A stretch of 64,000 nucleotides of DNA from Chrysoporthe austroafricana (taxonomy: Eukaryota; Ascomycota; Sordariomycetes; Diaporthales; Cryphonectriaceae), in the NCBI GenBank assembly GCA_001051155.2, contig JYIP02000004.1:1916383-1980382 (forward strand), given 5' to 3'. The translations under genes and the position numbers were made by a program. The notes beneath the pieces are model-generated. The model ran no database searches and was not told the origin of the DNA. It saw only the letters and a program-made list of their open reading frames with translations. Positions 10,199 to 21,605 of this stretch are shown piece by piece (the first letter of the stretch is position 1; each line of letters opens with the position of its first letter).

Positions 10199-12863
10199 TC
10201 AGAAGAAATGGGTGTAGATCTTGGAGCTCTCGTGAACTTCCATTTCCTGTCCGCATCGTTAGCCCCCGAACCGGAACGCTGATTTGTCAAGCATCCCGTA
10301 GCTTACCATCTTGAAAGTGTTCAGCTCCTCCTTAATCTGCTGCGCAAGCATTGGCGTCAGCCGGTTGCAGGTCGCAATCTCCGAGCGGCGGTCGTATTCC
10401 TGGCCCGTCCATGTGTCGTAGAAAACAATCCGCGGGCTGAACGTTGCGTTCCGCTTGCTCTGCCCGGAGGGCGTGCCTGGTGCGCTCTTAGAGTCCTGAC
10501 GGAGCCTCAAGGCTGTCATGAAGTAGTCCTCGTTGCCAATGGTGACAGTAGTCTCACTCCTCTTCTGGCTGGCATCATCGTTTGGAGTGCTGGGAGCGCT
10601 CGAGATCGGCGAGTCGGAGACGTTCGGAACCGGGGGCAATTCGAAGGCCGAGCCTCTCTCAACAGGCTTTGGAGAGGGTGTAGAGCAGCCATTGGTGTCT
10701 GTGGGATTAGTTAGATCGGTTGCGCCATCAATAGACCATGGAACATTCCACCTACGCTTCAAGATGCCTTTTCGCACAGCAGCGAGGACTTCTGCCCTCT
10801 CCCTGTCGCCACCAACGATGCTCTTCCTCGAGTTCGAGTTGTCCGTTCCTGAGCTCCCCAGCCGCTCAGGGCTCGATCTCCCTGCGGCGGCAGAGGCGTC
10901 AATTGAGTTTCTCTCCAGCCGTGGGTAGCCCGTACCACCGCCATTGTCCGGGTTCGGGTCGGCGTTCACATTGACACGCTCCCGCTCGGCCTCCACGGTC
11001 ACCATAGACACCGCAGCCTGGCTGGCTTCTGGGATGTCTGGAGGAGGGACCCCGATGACAGACTTTGGCCGGAACAAGCCCACCAGAGAACGACCGCCCT
11101 TTTTCATCCCACGACCCATCTTCCGAATCATAATCGAGGCGGACGAGGCAGTAGAAGAGATAGAGATATTGTCCGTAGAGCCCGCGAAGATCCTAGAGCC
11201 AGCGTAGATATTGTGTCCAAGACCCGCCGCCTCCTGCTGCTCAGCAATGCGAGCCTGCTCGGGGTCGAGCTCGTCGAGAGGGTCCTGCGCCTTCGACGCC
11301 CCTGAAGACTCGCCATTGTCCTTGCCCCCTTCCGCGCCTCCGGCCTTCTTGAACTCGGCGGCACTACCAAAGGATAAGGCCCTGCGCAGCCTTGAGGTTT
11401 TGCTCTTCAGCTTGCCTCCCTTTTGATTGATAGCAGCCAATTGCTTGACAGCAGGGCTCTCAAAATGGCTGCTAGATGCCGCGGGCTCGGCGGGACTAGG
11501 CTTGCTCTCTGGTGCAGGACCTCCCGCCGAAGACTCACTCTTCGCCCCCTCGGAATCCATAGTCACCGGCTTTGATAGCGGTGACGGATTGGCGAGGCGC
11601 TTGGAGGCATCGGAAGACGAGACCCTGGGTGGGATGTTGACCAGTTTCGGATAATCTTGTGAAGTCTGATCGGAAGGATTAGAAAGCTGGGCGGGGTTGC
11701 CCGTGGGGTTGTGAACACTGTTGCGGTTGGCAGACTAGGTGCGGCATTGGTCAGCGTACGCAAACTTGGATGGCAAACCTGAGCCGCAGATCTGTTGTGA
11801 TTGGACAATTCGCCAGGGGTTGGAAGCGAATGGGGTTGCTCACCGATGATGGCCGGGAATTGCTGCTGCGGCTCGAAGCCAGACTCTCAGAACTGCCGTT
11901 TCTGGCAGAGCTGTTGCTGGGAACAAGTCTTGCCGTCTTGTTCTGGTCCTTGTCTGCGGCGCCCTTTGGGGGTGACCGATCCCCGGTGGATTTCTCCGGC
12001 TTCTTCAGGTCGAGCGCAGCCAAGGACTTCGGCAATTCGGCGGTGTCCAGTGCTGGCATGCTACGTCGGCGGAACCTCTTGGTGTCCTCCGGCTTAAGAT
12101 CTAGCTGCATGTCGTCTACCGAGCCCGGTACCTTCGCGTAGAAGCTGGTCGGTCTGCTCGAGTTAGATGGGCTCGGCCGCCGTTCCCTGCTCAGGTTCGG
12201 CGGCGGTGTGTACAGATGGGCGACGGAAGCCATGCCTGAGCCCGAGGGCGTGGCTGAGCCCTGGTAGTGGCCCTGCTGTCCTGCCGGGCTAGACTCCGTG
12301 GTCCGCAATGCAGGCCGTCGGTAGCGGTCTGGCTGGTTCTTCGCAGGCGACGTCGCGGTGAATGTTTGCGCGGTGGTGCTGGCGAAGTACGCGGACTGAG
12401 GTCTGGTGTTGCCACTACCTCTCCGAGTGGCGGGCGGAGGTATGGTTGAATCATCCCGGGACCCGCCAGGCGGTATGCTTGTTGGCAGGTTGGGTAGGGA
12501 GGCGTTGTTCGTATGTCGCGAACGAGGGTAGGCATTAGTCTGGTCAAAAGACTGCACCGTAGGCACCGCCGAAGACGACGAGGCACGGTACGCCGGATAA
12601 GGCTGCCATTGGCCGGTCGGGTTGAGACTGGGCGTAGAGGTGAAGGCATACGGCTGGATCGGTGCAGCAGCTCCACGGTATGTCATTGGACCGTTGGATC
12701 CACCTGCCATCGCATGATAGCTGTTCCTCTGCTGCTGCTGGCCGCCGTACTGCTGGCCAGGCTGTGCTTGCGAAGGCATCATGCCCGAGCCCGAGCCATT
12801 CCTTGTCTGGAGCATTGTGACGGTACCGGATTGTTGGGGGTATGTCTGGACCAAAGCTGCCAT
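10199..12863 (-). CDS. BNI4: BNI4-like protein phosphatase 1 targeting/scaffold protein
   Basis: Exons 12863-11844, 11734-10307 and 10246-10199 give 831 residues. Most of the chain is disordered and rich in Ser, Pro, Gln and Asn. A short basic segment (KGILKRRWNVPWSIDG) precedes the only strongly conserved part, at the C-terminus: RIVFYDTW (RIVF fits the RVxF PP1-docking consensus, residues about 775-778), then YDRR..IATCNRLTPMLAQQIKEELNTFKM, then EMEVHESSKIYTHFF from the 16-codon last exon. This end matches, from memory, the Glc7-binding terminus of yeast Bni4, which tethers PP1 and chitin synthesis to the bud neck; a septum or hyphal-wall role is inferred. The last intron (GTAAGC...GGACAG, with GCTAAC) matters: reading through it would replace the conserved terminus with unrelated residues. 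For the first intron the acceptor CACCTAG was chosen because it alone keeps frame (SSSANRNSVHNP). Confidence 0.8.
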
Positions 12864-15800
12864 CGTCGTGACTCGAAATGACCGCCTGGAAGGCCGTTCT
12901 GAAGCCCCGCGGAGAAAGGGGGGAGGCCTAGCCCCGTCAGTTAATGACGGCCCCGTCGGTTTCGATCGAGCGGTCTAGAATTTTCGAGGCAACAGGGCTC
13001 TGCAGGGCTTGACGGTTAGCGAACGGGCCCATCACACAACGCAGCAGGCAGTGAGGACGCAGAGTTCCTGGCGAACTGGCAACAAGAGAGCACGGGGAGC
13101 TGGGTGGTAGTGGGAAAACTTGCCGGTTTGATGACAGGCTGTGGAAGTTGGGAACTCCCAGGTGGCAAAAGGTGGTGCTCGGAATGGGTGTCGATAAGGA
13201 AATTACAAATGATTGTCGGGGGAGATGAAGGGGAAGGACGCCAGCGGCCGAAGGGATCGGGAGGTGTGTTCAGGGGCAAACTCGTCGGAAGCTCACTATC
13301 ACCGTGAAACCCCAGAGAGATGGCGGTAATCTGAGGACAGCCTCGTCGGTTCAACACAGGCAGGCTGGCTGGACAATTGGACGTGGTGAGCAAGAGCCAC
13401 AGCCGTGCACCTGGCGCGCGCGCGAGAGAGAGAGAGGAGACTACAGCCGGGACATGAGGGAGCCCCCTGAGAGGTTCAGGAAGCGTCCCCGGGTGTGGCT
13501 TGTTTTATCGAGCGGAGCACGAGAATGTGAGGGATGTCGTAGGTCGTGGGCTGTCCCTGTCTTCTTTTCGTTCCGGTCGGGCGGGATAAGGGGGGGTGAG
13601 TGTCTTGACGCGGTACACGCTCGCTGGGGAGAGACAAGACAGGGCGAGGCACAGCTGAGCCGAGCCAAGCAGGAGAGACCGCAGCGGAGGGTGAGGAGAC
13701 AATGCAGAGCGATACGGTGCGGTGCGGTGCGGTGCGGTGCGGTGCGGTGCAGGGCAAGGCGGAGCTGAAGGATGCGATGTTGCAAGAACGCTCGATCAAG
13801 ACGACAACGAGATAGATTGGACAAAAAAAAAGAGGAAGGAGGTTGCCTCCCCGTGCGAGTCGTACTGTTTACTGGGTTGACCTGAGCTCGGGGCCGGAGG
13901 CGGGCCACGTAGGTTCTAGAGGAGGAGGAGGAGAGGCGGCGGCGATCGCAGGTGATGGTGGTGTTGTCGCCGGCGGTTCGATTGTTTGGTGGTGTGGTGG
14001 AATGGGTCAACAACGAGGCCGTGCCACAGTCGAGAAAGAGGAGGCTCGCTAATGTACAGCAGCAAAAACCCCGACTCAGATCTCAGGCAAGATCAGATCG
14101 ATCAGGCCCACCGTGGCAGAGGGGACGACAGCAGCAGCAGCTTAGCAACAACACGAAACAGAGGCCAAACGGGAAAAAAAAAGAAAAAAAAGAAAATAAA
14201 AAAAAAGGCGGTGATGAACGAAAGGAGGAGGATGACAAGGAAAGGGATGCAAGGCGTGAGGATTCGCTGCGGGTTGGTACGAGAGGTGGAGGGAAGTGGA
14301 AGGAGGAGGAGACAGGCCAGCAGCCGCAGAGAATTGGAAAGACGAGGACGGGGAAAAAAGGAGGGACCACCACACCCGCCCGTCACCCCTCTACACGCTG
14401 GGCCATGCAGACCTGCAGTACGCCTGGTCCCAGTCCCCAGGGCCTGCCCTCTCAGTGGGCGACAGCAGCAATCTGCATTGGAGGAAAGCGAGAAGAGGTG
14501 CGGGTGCAGGCGCAAGGAACAGGGTGCAGCCTAGCTCGCCCGGGCTAGCCTGGGGGTGGGGGGGTTCGGGCGTACTGTGGTACAGAGATCTATTGCTGCA
14601 GACCAGTCCAGGTACCTACCTCAGTTCTCGCCCGCCCTTCCCCAAAAAGGCCACGAACGCCCGCCGTGAGCGATCCTGCAGTACGTCCGTACCTACCTAC
14701 TACCATGAGGCCCTGGGGGTGGGGGGGCCTGCTTGCTCTCCTGCTTACAGGGCCTCACAGGACCCCACAGCGCCTCTTTCCCCTCCCTCCAGCAGGTTTT
14801 GGCCGCGACCTGATGCTACAGGTCGGCTGCTGGAGGCAAGCACCTGCAGCAGGTGGGGGACGCTGGACCCCTTAGACGCGAAGTCGTACCATGATAGCGG
14901 GCACGTAGCATGTACGGCCCACCGAGGTGCCGTCTGCATTAATTACCCCCATGAATGGTTACATCTGGGCTTTAAAGTGAGGTACCGGGTACCGCGGTAG
15001 CGCGGATAGTACGGTAGCGACCCCCCTCTTGGGATCTTCGCCTCCCGCCCTCCTCGCACAGCTGTCTTGGAAAAGATCGGTTGCCCGCCTGCTCCTGCAT
15101 TACTCTTACACACCTGCGGAGTGGGGGGTATGACAGGTCAGGCGAACGTGTGCGAAACAACCAGGACGCCGGCGTCTCGAACCGCCACACCGCGGCTGTC
15201 GGCCGTGGACTGTGCTGGCCGCTGGCTGGGTCTGCTGGGAGGGGGAGGTGAGCCGGCGGGGAGGAGGGGAGGGGGGGGCGCCATCTCGTGTATTCGAGCA
15301 AGAGGGATTGTTGTTGCTGGAGGCGAGATTGCCGGCGTCGATTGGCTGGCCCCGGGGCCTGGCACGAGTCCGCTCCGCGCTGCGCCAGGCATCCCCTGCA
15401 GGAGATGCATCACCACTTGGCGAGATGCAAATCTCCGTATACAAGAGACAGCATCATCTCCACGCACCCGTGGCTGCATTGTTGTGTGTCTGCTGACGCG
15501 TGTACCGCAGTCTGTGTAACTCTATACCAGCACGCCTATTATACGTACATATAGCAGGACTCGGCATCTCTCTAGCGGTGTGTATACATAGTATATGTAC
15601 GTCCGTACGTACGGACTATACTCGAGCACAGCCTTACCTATCTATGCGCGCAGTGACTACTAACCAGTATACCATACATAGTACATCGCCAGGAGCATGT
15701 TGTCCAGCTGCGCCCTGGCGCGGCCGGCGGATCCCTCAGGCATTCGCACACATGATCGCACACTCGAGGCGTTCCAGACAGAGTCTATGTTTTAGACGGG

Positions 15801-16589
15801 AGAAACACCTCTTGTAGGACAACCTTGTCGCGGGCGAGTGATCTGCATTGCGTCGCGCTGTGCGGTTTCTCTCTGCTCGGCGACTGCGCGCGGGCCCAAG
15901 GGAGTTCCTGTATGTTCTGTCGATGCTCACATTGGTATTTGCTAAATTTGCTAACGTCTTTTTTTTTTGTTCTTTGTTTCTTTCCTCTCTTGTTGATAAC
16001 CAAAAAAAGACAAGAAAAAAAAACGGCGCCTGGGGCTTGGAACCCCCTGGCGCTCACGGCCTGTTTTTGCCTGGGCAAACTGCCCTAATTCTTGTTTCCC
16101 TGCCTAGCTTATCTTGGTCTGCGGGCGTGAGGCTGTCAGCTTCACAGCGAGGGGACGTGGCGAACGGCCGGCCGGAGGGAGAGAGAGGATGGATGGACCC
16201 TTAATCTGATCGCCGTGCCCCATCCTGACGGCCTGCATTCCATCCAAGGTTCCTGCATCTGCATCCTTGATGATCCTCTCATTCCCCCTTTGCCGGGTGG
16301 CCTGACGCCGGCCAGCTTGCCTCTGCCCGCCGCGCTGTGCTCTCCGGGTCGCAGGTTTTTGTCTGGCTGGCTAGCTGGCCATGTCAGGGTCAGACCCTTC
16401 GCATTCTTGGTCTCGCCTCTCACGCCGCGCGAATGACAAATGGCACGCACGCCGGGCGGCCCTCCATCTACCGAGGGACCTCGCCGGCCGGGGGGTCCCC
16501 CTCGTATTGGGACGGGGGCGTGGAACATGCAGATTCAAATCCCATAGCAACATACTACGGTACCAGGAGGGTAGCACCCTCACGCGGGC

Positions 16590-16620
<31 letters not shown>

Positions 16621-19600
16621 GAGGAAGGGCAGAGAGAGGCCAGAGGGCACGGTATGATTCCCCACAGCGCAGTCAGATGGGACTGGAGCCAGGAGCGGAT
16701 CCCAACCCCGGTCGGCTCCAATCTCCCACCTGGCGGACCGTGGTCTGGTCGGCCACCAAACCCAGAGCCCCTATTTTTTCTGGAGTCCTGCGCCCGGCGC
16801 AGGTGGCAGGCCGCACGCCGTGGGCCACTGGATGCCGCAGCAGCTGCCTGTCCTGAGGGGTGCTATGGGCATGGGGGCCGGCTGGCCACGGGCTCACGGG
16901 TTCACGAGGGCGAGGGCGACGGGGCCCAGCAGGGCGATCTCGAGACAATGACGACAGGTCGCGACGGGCAGCCGGGCCCACGGATCAGGTAGGGCGCCCA
17001 GCGCCGTGGTCATGGGCGCTCCGTCGACAGACTGCGGTCCGGAATCTCACGAGCGCTGCCGCCCAGCACCAGGCGCGAGGAAGGCCAGCTCCGGTGGTGT
17101 TTCGTCAGAGGGTACGTACCCCAGGCACTACGTATCCTTACCACCGCTGCGTATAGTAGGTAGTACTTACATAGTAGCAGCACCTCTGCGCTGGGGGGAT
17201 TGGCGCAGACCCGCCCCGGGCCACCCCTGGCGCCGGGTACGGAGGTACATGCGGGCCGCGTCAATTCCCGGCTGGGTTTAGAAGCCCAGGGAGGGCCGCC
17301 CACTCGCTCCCATTCGCCGTCCCAAGCACATGGTTCATGGTCTGAGATGAATCATCTCGTTATCTTTAGTCGACAGCAAGATGCAACCCTTTCTTCTTTC
17401 TCAGAGACCGCGAAAAATGAGCTGTCTTCTCCTGGCCTCCCTCCCCCGCCGCGGCCATGCTGCCAGGTTCGATCGTCACACGAGATTGTGAGGGTGATCG
17501 ACCCGGCGGCCCACGGAGCCCAAAAGGTGCATGCAGAACGTGCTGGAGGATGGAAATCACGATGCCAAAAGTGCCAATCCGGATTCAGATGATGAATCCT
17601 TCCCGGCTGCTGCTCACCCTCCCTCCCTCTCCCTCTTTCTCTCTCTCTCTCCCCTTCTCTCCGTTTCGCCCCCTCCGGCTCGGGTGCTTTGTAAGTCCCC
17701 ATTCTACTGTGTAGCCGCCCCAGCCGGCATGATTGCGATGGCCCCGGGCCCAGATATCACCGGTGCCGAGCAGCGGACGGCAGTCCGTATTGCGTCGAGC
17801 TTCAGATATATCCTCAGGCCCCCGGGCCAAATCACCGATCGTGCCAAAAATAAAGCCGAGGCTCCCCCCTTTTTTTTCCTTTTTTTCTTTAGCCATCCTG
17901 TTCCGCCGCCCGGGGCCCAGCAAGGCTGAATAACCTCAGAACAGGCCGATATCTCTCAAGGCTATCTCTGGCGCAGGCCAGCGAAGCAAGGCTACCGCTG
18001 TTCGAGCGCACAGCGCTTGTGATCGTGTGTCATGGATGCCAGGGCCAGCGAGGCTCCAGTGGACCCTGGGTTAGAATTACCCTCCGGCGATCTCGGGAGC
18101 TCTGAAACTGCAGCGCGAGGCGGAAGGACGACTACGCGGGCAGCAGATATCACGAACAAAAAAAATAAAAAAGCTCAGAACGCTCGTCATTCGCGAATCC
18201 CGATTCTGTATCCCAGCCAGGCGTTCCCTATGATGCTTACACTGCATCATCAATTTACTTCTCCGGATTACCCAATGCGGGATGGCCCCCCCCCTTTTTT
18301 TTTTTTTTTCTCTCTTTCTCTTTATCTTCCTATGCTCGGGTCTGGGGATCATATCTGGGAACTGCATGAGGCGTCACGAAAACGGAATACTCCACCCGCT
18401 GGTCACCCGGCCACCGACGTGGGCTGGCGCTCTGCGGCCATGTTCTTCTACGCGTTGCTGCGCGGGCACTTTTTGTTGCTACGTTGCGGCGCACCCATCC
18501 ATCCTGGAACCTGTCAGCCCCGTGTCCGTGGGAAAGCAAATGCCCTCGTGGACAGCGGCATCACACCCTGCGATCGGCCACGCTACCGGCTGATGCCCAG
18601 GCAGAAGCGCCCCCCTCGAGCGCGGGTACGAGACCGCGAGGCCCGCTTTGGGCAGGCCGTATGGGCCGCGATCGCGGACGCACTCGCATGGAGTTCCCAA
18701 CACGAGACATCCACTCAGCAGTGTCCCCCCCCCCTGGCCTCGCAGGGTGACTGATGCAGCGGGATGAGACGAGCTGCAGATCTCGGGAATCTGCCTCGAC
18801 CTGATGGCACCTGACTCCCCGTTGACACACGGTCGACCGCCGACCGCCGCAGCGCCAGGGCGGGGCCGCGCCTGCAGGGCCCGGCTCGAGTAGCTTGTTG
18901 TTGTTGTTGTGCTCACAGGTCTTGGGGGATGTCGCAGAGACGCGAGCCCGGCCGCAGCCTGCAAGGCCAGCAGTAGCCGCCCCCCCAGACCGCCAGTGAT
19001 ACATGTCACTGCCGGACTGACTCGGCTGGCCCTCGTCGCCCGGGCACACCAGGCGGGAGAGAGCCCTCTATCCTTTCGAGCCCTCCGGGGGGGGGCAGCA
19101 ACGTTTCCTTCCTCGGAGGCATCCCGCCGGCGCACATTGGGAAAAGTTGCCCCCCAGCCAAAGCGCTTCTTCACCGAGTCCACGGCACGGCGTGGGCGAC
19201 GAGACATATCCATGACGACAGTGTGTGTGTGGCATGCTCGGGGAGAAATTGAATGGTCGGACGGATCAGTCTCGTCTCTTCGGGAAACGGAGGCCCCTAC
19301 GCTACAGCATGATGATGCCAGACATCAAAGGCGTCGTGTCTATCGAGGCCCTCTGCCGTACGACGCCGCCGACCCGGACAGTCTAGGCACCGACCCCTTG
19401 CGGGCTGCAGAGACTGGTTACACGACGTCTCGCTTCGGCAGGCCTTGACTCCCCCGGAGGCCGGCAGGCGATCGATCTCCACCCTCGTCCGCTTACCAAG
19501 CCTCGCGCTGTCGAGCCCGGCCCCGGCCGGCACCGGCTGGGCGCCAGCAGGTTCCTGCACGGCCGCCCTCGCCTGGTGGTGGTGGTGGCTGGGGGAGTCT

Positions 19601-21550
19601 CTGTCCGACAAGGGGAGCCAAGACATGGAACCAGAAACCCGCCGGCCAGTCCGGCGCCAGGGCCGTCGTCATCATACAGCACGGCTTGCACCATCGACAC
19701 GTGTTGGCGAGATGGGGGTGCGACCACCACGGCATGTGAAGAAGGGTCCAAGCCGGTCAGCTTACCCGCCCATTCGTCGATCGGCTGGGACTAGAACCTA
19801 GGCCCGCCCATCGACAGGCACACGGGTTGAGCCCGGGCGTACAGCACAGCTCGGCCTGCGTGCCGCCCTGGCGATGCGCGTTAAGATCTTGGCGGGCTCG
19901 GAACTTGTGGTGGTAGGTGATCGGCAGGTCCTTTTCCCCCTCACCCTCTATCCCCGGGGCGACGAAGACATTGCGCATGCCCTTCGCTCGGGACAGTGCG
20001 GCTTCCTATACACGACATGCATGCAGTCAGTCTGCCTCGCTAGTGCCCGGCCGGTGAGCGCAGTCCGGCCGCACAGAAATTACGGTGATTATCTCGCAGG
20101 TGAGCAAGAGCCGCAGCAATACAGCGACGGCGGGCCCATTGGGCTGCGGGCCTCGCGCTACCAGGTTTGTGGCTGCATTACTGTTTCGAAGGGTCTCGTT
20201 TTGCTTTTGTCTGCCTAAGCTTGGCGCGCCTCAATGCCGTCGTCGCACTATTCCGGATCGCTGATAGTGCCTTGTGCTCGTTGAGATGTGAGGCTTCGGG
20301 CTGCGACTCTGAATTGTTGGGGGCCAGCGAACAGGACCGGCGGCCACTGGCGGCGACGAATGCTTCTTCTTCTCGGAGCACCCGCCCTGCCTTCCCGGGC
20401 GCCGCAGGCAGGGTGATGAGACAAAGACCGGCAGAGATCGAGGCACCAATTAGATAGATGTCTGACGGGGTCGACGTGAACTATCTTGATCCTCCGGCAA
20501 TTCACATGTGACGGTTCGAGGCGAGCGCCCCCGGGGGTCAGGTCGTGCGTGCTTCGGGAAGCCTGTGCTGGGCTTCCATGGCGCCAGGCCAGAAACCGGA
20601 AGGTCGAAGCCTATTGTTGCGAAACAATGCAACTCGTCCCGATCTCCCCAACCCCCATATCGAGGGCGCTCCGAGCAGCCGGAAGACCGCATCTGGCCTC
20701 ACCTCGCATGCATGCTGCTGGTTCGCGCAACATGCAGAGTTTATCTACAGCGCCCCCCCTCCTCCTCCCGTGCGGCTTGAAGGTGAGGGGGGGGGGGTTG
20801 TGGGATACTGCCGCCGCATCCGGGCTGCCGTCCGGTTCTGTTAACTAGTAGGTTCCCTTCTCGAGGACAGCCGTGTGCATGGCACGCCCGGCAGAAGCAC
20901 AACTTGCTGCGAATACGAGCCGGGAACTGCAGTGAGCAGCGAGGAAATTCCCTCAAGCGCACACGGCGTCCGCATTGGGCAATGCCGGATGGACGGTTGC
21001 AGGGTTCCGTGCTTACGCCTCTGTGGCCTCCTCGGCCTTCCTGCCCGTACGCCTTATGTGACGGCGGTCTGGTAGCGAATGCTGTGTATTGTTGTTGTTG
21101 TTGTTGTCGTCGTCGTTAAGCTTAAGACGCGCTTTTAGGCTGGCCGCAGCCTAAAGGCACATAGCCTTTGCCGGGGTCCCGGGGCGCCTTTCCCAGCACA
21201 GTCTGCCTAGTAGGTCGCTAGCGACGGAGCCTGAGAGGTAGTGAGGACTTATATACAAGCAATAAATACTACATGCTGGGTACATAGTAGCTGTACGGTA
21301 CCGACGTATCGGGCCACTAAAGTGGCACGCTGTGCTGGCGTGCTCTGGCGGCGGGCACACGACGGGCCAATGAATTGGGAGGGAGCCGGCAGAGGAGGAT
21401 TTCACTCGTCGGGGCTGCTCAGCCTCACCCAGCTCGCCCGCCCGGCTTACTCGATCCTCCCCCGTCCGCGACCGCCTGTGGGACCAGTGACGACAACATG
21501 TTCGACACCCAGGCCGAGAGCCAGCAGAGACCGCGAGAAGGCCCAGAACG
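12864..21550. other. 8.7-kb stretch without a recognisable gene
   Basis: The part next to 12864 should hold the BNI4-like promoter and 5' UTR. Beyond it I find only short or featureless open frames on both strands. Simple repeats: seven GGTGC units (13716-13750), A-rich runs (about 14175-14210), a GA dinucleotide run (about 16590-16614), T-rich runs (15959-15970, 18290-18310), a GTT trinucleotide run (18896-18911) and a GTT/GTC run (about 21088-21116). TACCTACC-like palindromic fragments recur (14610, 14690, 14980). I found no tRNA with matching A and B boxes, no transposase or reverse transcriptase, and no obvious AT-rich RIP-type decay. Confidence 0.5.
13716..13750. repeat. (GGTGC)7 pentanucleotide microsatellite
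   Basis: Seven perfect GGTGC units read on the plus strand, about 850 bp upstream of the BNI4-like start codon. The same pentamer, in register CGGTG, recurs as five units at 35081-35105. Confidence 0.9.
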
Positions 21551-21605
21551 ATGGTCGGCGTGCCCCGCAGCAAGGGGTGCAGCTTGTGCGTCAGGAGGAG
21601 GGTGA
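21498..21605 (+). promoter_or_regulatory. Possible overlapping uORF at the Zn2Cys6 gene start
   Basis: An ATG at 21498 with A at -3 opens a 35-codon frame (MFDTQAESQQ...) in a different frame from the regulator. It ends at TGA 21603-21605, 52 bp past the regulator's own ATG at 21551. If the transcript starts upstream of 21498, ribosomes initiating here would pass over the main start. The transcript start is not known. Confidence 0.35.

Noticed and set aside
18479..19213. A 244-codon minus-strand frame in the gene-free stretch
   Set aside because: No signal peptide, domain or consistent composition; long frames are expected in GC-rich DNA.
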